Shown here: positions 1 through 5,688 of the stretch, in pieces
Layout: the number at the start of each line of letters is the position of its first letter
Position numbering within the stretch: position 1 is the stretch's first letter
Source of the DNA: Pseudomonadota bacterium
GTDB lineage: Bacteria > Myxococcota_A > Polyangia > Polyangiales > Polyangiaceae
Direction of reading: 5' to 3'
DNA length: 5,688 nucleotides
Assembly: GCA_023411445.1 (NCBI GenBank)
Contig: JAEYOT010000222.1
Location: forward strand, 1 to 5,688
Made by a program: the position numbers and the translations under genes
The notes under the pieces: generated by a model
Seen by the model: the letters and a program-made list of their open reading frames with translations, nothing else
Told to the model about the DNA's origin: nothing
Databases searched by the model: none

Positions 1-1
1 G

Positions 2-3748
<3,747 letters not shown>

Positions 3749-3801
3749 CGCTCATGCCCTCGGTCATTGCGACCCGCCCGACGCGGCGCTAGCACGAAGC
3801 G

Positions 3802-4188
3802 ATGTCCATCTCGGTGGTAAGGCTGGGTGACGCGCGAGAGCGCGGCGAAGGCATCAGGTTAGGCACCGTGCGGCGCCCACCGCGCGGCGTAAAGAAAGCC
3901 GACATCGCGCGCCGCAACTTCTACGACGTGTGGCTGCCCGAGCTATCGCCCAGCCCAGCGCTCGTCAAGCGCGCGCTCTCGGCGCGGACCGCGGCGGAGC
4001 TAGCGCAGTTCGCCAAGCATTACCGCCGTGAGATGAGCCGACCGGAGCCGCAGCGTTTGCTGCAGTTGCTCGCCGCGCTCTCCCACGGAACGAGCTTCTC
4101 CGTCGGCTGCTATTGCGAGGACGAGACGCGCTGTCACCGCTCGATCTTGCGCAGTTTGCTGGCCGAGCACGGCGCGAAGCTCCGCTGA
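3802..4188 (+). CDS. DUF488 family protein (YeaO-like superfamily)
   Basis: This is a 128-residue soluble protein of a conserved family with no established biochemical function. The family's usual landmarks are visible in order: GTVRRPPRGV at 21-30, YDVWLPELSPS at 41-51, a helical stretch ending in FAKHYRREM at 70-78, LLQLLAALSH at 86-95, and the C-terminal CYCEDETRCHRSIL at 103-116. The last block holds C103, C105, C111 and H112, spaced like a redox or metal-binding site, though that role is inference. Length is close to what I expect for the family (about 115-130 residues). The start is well bounded: an in-frame TAG lies at 3790-3792 and ATG 3802 is the first start codon after it. The Shine-Dalgarno is weak (GAAG just upstream). 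The gene begins 53 bases after the kinase stop with no visible terminator between them, so read-through transcription from the kinase is plausible. Confidence 0.9.
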   Translation: MSISVVRLGDARERGEGIRLGTVRRPPRGVKKADIARRNFYDVWLPELSPSPALVKRALSARTAAELAQFAKHYRREMSRPEPQRLLQLLAALSHGTSFSVGCYCEDETRCHRSILRSLLAEHGAKLR

Positions 4189-4296
4189 CGATCGCCGAGC
4201 ATCGAGCGATGGGCCTTGTAATTCTTCAGCGAGCGCACAATTGCCGCCCCTACTCGGTGATTGCGGCGTGTGCGCGGTCGTGCGACAGAGCTGTCC
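4189..4296. other. Intergenic gap before the lipoprotein gene
   Basis: About 108 non-coding bases separate the DUF488 stop from the preferred start of the vWA lipoprotein. The stretch 4214-4243 is AT-richer than its surroundings and includes TTGTAA at 4216-4221 and CACAAT at 4236-4241. These resemble -35 and -10 boxes, but they are only 14 bases apart, too close for a normal sigma-70 promoter. A promoter somewhere here is likely on context only. No intrinsic terminator for the upstream gene is visible. ATCGC (4191-4195) and GCGAT (4206-4210) can pair but form only a weak 5-bp stem with no T tract. Confidence 0.3.
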
Positions 4297-5418
4297 GTGT
4301 GGGTGAAGTCGCGTAGCCCCTCACGGCCTCGACTCGTGCTCGCCGGCACGCTGTGGCTGCTGCTCGCTAGCTGCGGGGCTCGCTCGCCGCTCGAGGCGGG
4401 AGAAGCTCCGGAGCCCGAGCCGCCCATGAACGTTGCCGGCAGCGCGTCGATGCCGAGCGAGCCACCTCGTGAGGAGCCGCCACGCGAGGAGCCACCGCGC
4501 GAGCCAATGAGGCCCACGACGCCGTGCGAGGCCGTCAGCGTAACGATCGACGAGCTGAGGCCCGCCGTCACGTTGTTGGTCGATCAATCCGGCAGCATGC
4601 GCTCCGGCTATCCATCTCGGAACAGCCCGGAGTCGCGCTGGTCGCTCGTGCAGAAGGCGCTCTTGGATCCGGCGACCGGCGTCGTGCCCAAGCTGCAGCA
4701 CGGCATTCAATTCGGCCTCATCTTCTACACCAGCCACAACGGCTTTAGCGGTGGGGTATGTCCCGAGCTGCGCGAGGTACCGGCCGCCACCACCAACTTC
4801 AAGGCCATCTCCTCCCTCTACGAGAGCTCCAACCCCGAGGATGACACACCGACCGGCGCGGCCATCGAGGCGGTGGTCCAGCGCCTGGCGACGACGCGAC
4901 ACAAGGGTCCCCAAGTCATCCTGCTCGTGACGGACGGAGAGGCCGATACTTGCGAGCAGCCCGATCCGCAGCGCGGCCAAGGCGAAGCCGTGCTTTCGGC
5001 CAGCTCCGCGTTCAGCGCCGGGATTGACTTCTATGTGCTCGGCATCTCCTCGGACATCAGCGGCGCCGACCTGCAGCAGCTGGCCAACGCCGGGAAGGGC
5101 CGGCCGCTCAACGCCGTTTGGGGCCGCGACCCTGAAGCTGCGCAGCCGTTCCAGGCGAGCGACAGCGTGCAGGGGCTCACGGGCCAGCTGCTCGGCATCC
5201 TCGAAGCTCTGCCCTTGTGCGAGGTCCAGCTAGATCGCGACGTCAGCGCGGAAGAGCTGACCGCAGGCAGCGTGGTACTGGACGGGCGACCGCTCACGTA
5301 TGGCAGTCCCGACGGCTTCCGCTTAAAGGACTCCCGTCGCCTGGAAGTCGTGGGTAAGGGGTGCGAGACGCTGCGCAGCGGAGGGAAGCGACTCAGCGTG
5401 AGCATTTCTTGCGATTGA
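4297..5418 (+). CDS. Secreted vWA-domain lipoprotein with MIDAS motif
   Basis: This is a predicted exported lipoprotein carrying a von Willebrand factor A domain, a fold that binds protein ligands through a divalent metal. Start choice: GTG 4297 has AGAG six bases upstream and gives 373 residues; GTG 4303 and TTG 4261 are alternatives in the same frame. From 4297, a basic N-terminus (KSRSPSRPR) is followed by a hydrophobic core and the lipobox LASC, lipidated Cys26. The next residue is Gly, not Asp, which by the E. coli rule favours the outer membrane. A Pro/Glu-rich spacer at about 35-74 contains three EPPRE units (55-69). The vWA domain spans about 85-305 with MIDAS residues DQSGS (D96, S98, S100), a Thr in DDTPTG (184 or 186) and D213 in TDGEAD. 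A small C-terminal region ends in SISCD. Six Cys follow Cys26 (77, 155, 219, 308, 356, 372), an even number compatible with disulfides. The ligand is unknown. Similar lipoproteins are frequent in myxobacterial genomes (recollection, not searched). Confidence 0.9.
   Translation: MWVKSRSPSRPRLVLAGTLWLLLASCGARSPLEAGEAPEPEPPMNVAGSASMPSEPPREEPPREEPPREPMRPTTPCEAVSVTIDELRPAVTLLVDQSGSMRSGYPSRNSPESRWSLVQKALLDPATGVVPKLQHGIQFGLIFYTSHNGFSGGVCPELREVPAATTNFKAISSLYESSNPEDDTPTGAAIEAVVQRLATTRHKGPQVILLVTDGEADTCEQPDPQRGQGEAVLSASSAFSAGIDFYVLGISSDISGADLQQLANAGKGRPLNAVWGRDPEAAQPFQASDSVQGLTGQLLGILEALPLCEVQLDRDVSAEELTAGSVVLDGRPLTYGSPDGFRLKDSRRLEVVGKGCETLRSGGKRLSVSISCD
4459..4503 (+). repeat. Three tandem 15-bp units encoding EPPRE
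   Basis: Three in-frame 15-base units each encode Glu-Pro-Pro-Arg-Glu, immediately followed by a partial Glu-Pro start of a further unit after the last Glu is shared. The units differ only at third codon positions (CCA/CCG, CCT/CCA/CCG, CGT/CGC), so the protein repeat is kept while the DNA has drifted. The repeat sits in the spacer between the lipidated cysteine and the vWA domain and probably forms an extended charged tether. Confidence 0.85.
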
Positions 5419-5504
5419 GGACATGAGAGTGGTCGAGCGGCGCGCAGGCGGCTGCGAAAGAACCCGGACCCTCTTCCATTCTCCGTCTGAAGCGCTGTGG
5501 AGCG

Positions 5505-5531
5505 CGCTCATCGCGCGCGGCGTGATGAGCG
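5505..5531 (+). terminator. Strong hairpin, possible terminator of the lipoprotein gene
   Basis: Bases 5505-5516 pair with 5520-5531 to give a 12-bp stem (11 Watson-Crick pairs and one G-T wobble at 5513/5523) closed by a GCG triloop. It begins 87 bases after the lipoprotein stop. No T tract follows on the + strand or on the minus strand, so this is not a classical intrinsic terminator. High-GC bacteria can use hairpins without a T run, which makes termination or 3'-end protection of the mRNA a reasonable inference. A competing GC-only stem (5502-5507 with 5513-5518) uses part of the same bases. Confidence 0.4.
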
Positions 5532-5601
5532 GAGCTGCGTCCGGAAGCGCTGGTGTGATTTGAAGATCTAGATGAGCCATCGAGCGGCTGCTAGCCACGG
5601 C

Positions 5602-5640
5602 GAGCGAGGCGACTGGTTCATTCAGCCGGCTCGCTCACCA
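5602..5640 (+). repeat. Imperfect long inverted repeat ending in ACCA
   Basis: GAGCGAG at 5602-5608 pairs with CTCGCTC at 5630-5636. The stem continues inward with mismatches at 5609/5629 and 5612/5626 to a 7-base loop GTTCATT (5616-5622), giving 12 pairs over 14 positions. ACCA follows directly at 5637-5640. The outline resembles a tRNA acceptor stem stacked on a T arm, but there is no room for D and anticodon arms and the loop lacks the conserved A of a T loop. It is not a tRNA; its role is unknown and it may be chance structure. Confidence 0.3.
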
Positions 5641-5688
5641 TTGGCGTCGCAGCCGCGCGCTCCGGGTAGCGTGACTGCGGTGTACTTG

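Larger units (their letters stand above)
5419..5688. other. 3' intergenic region, structured, no supported gene
   Basis: These 270 bases follow the lipoprotein stop and run to the window edge. I see no conserved protein on either strand. Short open frames exist: ATG 5423 to stop 5563 (46 codons, GAGG only two bases before the ATG), ATG 5572 open to the right edge, and two minus-strand frames that enter from the right edge and stop at 5618-5620 or slightly further right. None has recognisable sequence or a good ribosome site. The region is rich in inverted repeats: 5443-5456, 5492-5505, 5505-5531 and 5602-5636. GAAGCGCTG occurs twice (5489-5497, 5544-5552). Confidence 0.5.

Noticed and set aside
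4134..4571. A minus-strand frame with repeated GGSSRGGSSRGG, seeming to encode a glycine-rich protein.
   Set aside because: The repeat is the antisense reading of the EPPRE-encoding DNA in the lipoprotein gene, so it is a by-product of that repeat.
5423..5563. A 46-codon frame beginning five bases after the lipoprotein stop.
   Set aside because: GAGG is only two bases from the ATG, the product resembles nothing I know, third-position bias is weaker than in the real genes, and the strong hairpin at 5505-5531 falls inside it.
5323..5598. A 91-codon minus-strand frame overlapping the end of the lipoprotein gene.
   Set aside because: It runs about 95 bases into a well-supported coding region on the other strand and has no recognisable motif.
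5602..5640. A complete tRNA gene, suggested by the acceptor-like stem and ACCA.
   Set aside because: Only 21 bases separate the two stem strands, so the D and anticodon arms are absent, and the loop GTTCATT does not match a T loop in register.

Overview
The window is GC-rich (roughly two thirds G+C by eye) and densely coding on the + strand. Its contents are a very large hybrid histidine kinase, a DUF488-family protein and a von Willebrand factor A (vWA) lipoprotein with a MIDAS motif. Together with GTG/TTG-type starts and G/C-biased third codon positions, this mix suggests a deltaproteobacterium of the myxobacterial type (Myxococcota, perhaps Polyangia-like). That placement is inference from gene content and composition; there is no rRNA or marker gene here to prove it.

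Layout. (1) Positions 2-3748 hold the C-terminal 1248 residues of a soluble tandem hybrid kinase whose N-terminus lies upstream of the window. Its visible order is PAS - GAF-like - HisKA/HATPase - receiver - PAS - HisKA/HATPase - receiver. Both kinase cores and both receivers keep their key residues. (2) After a 53-base gap without a visible terminator comes a 128-residue DUF488 protein (3802-4188) with a Cys-rich signature near its C-terminus. (3) After about 108 non-coding bases comes a secreted vWA lipoprotein (about 4297-5418) with a lipobox, a short Glu/Pro/Arg tandem-repeat spacer and a complete MIDAS metal site. (4) The last 270 bases (5419-5688) contain no gene I can support. They hold two long hairpins, one perfect apart from a G-T wobble (5505-5531) and one imperfect (5602-5636), plus a short direct repeat.

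How the parts relate. The kinase and the DUF488 gene could be co-transcribed. The lipoprotein gene may have its own promoter, since the gap before it contains the only AT-richer patch nearby. Nothing in the sequence ties the three products to one pathway. The kinase carries no DNA-binding or enzymatic output domain and no HPt domain in the visible part, so its phosphorelay partner must be encoded elsewhere or upstream.

I found no convincing undescribed multi-gene system. The points most worth a second look are the two intact kinase-receiver modules in one chain, the repeat-spacer vWA lipoprotein, and the structured 3' intergenic region.
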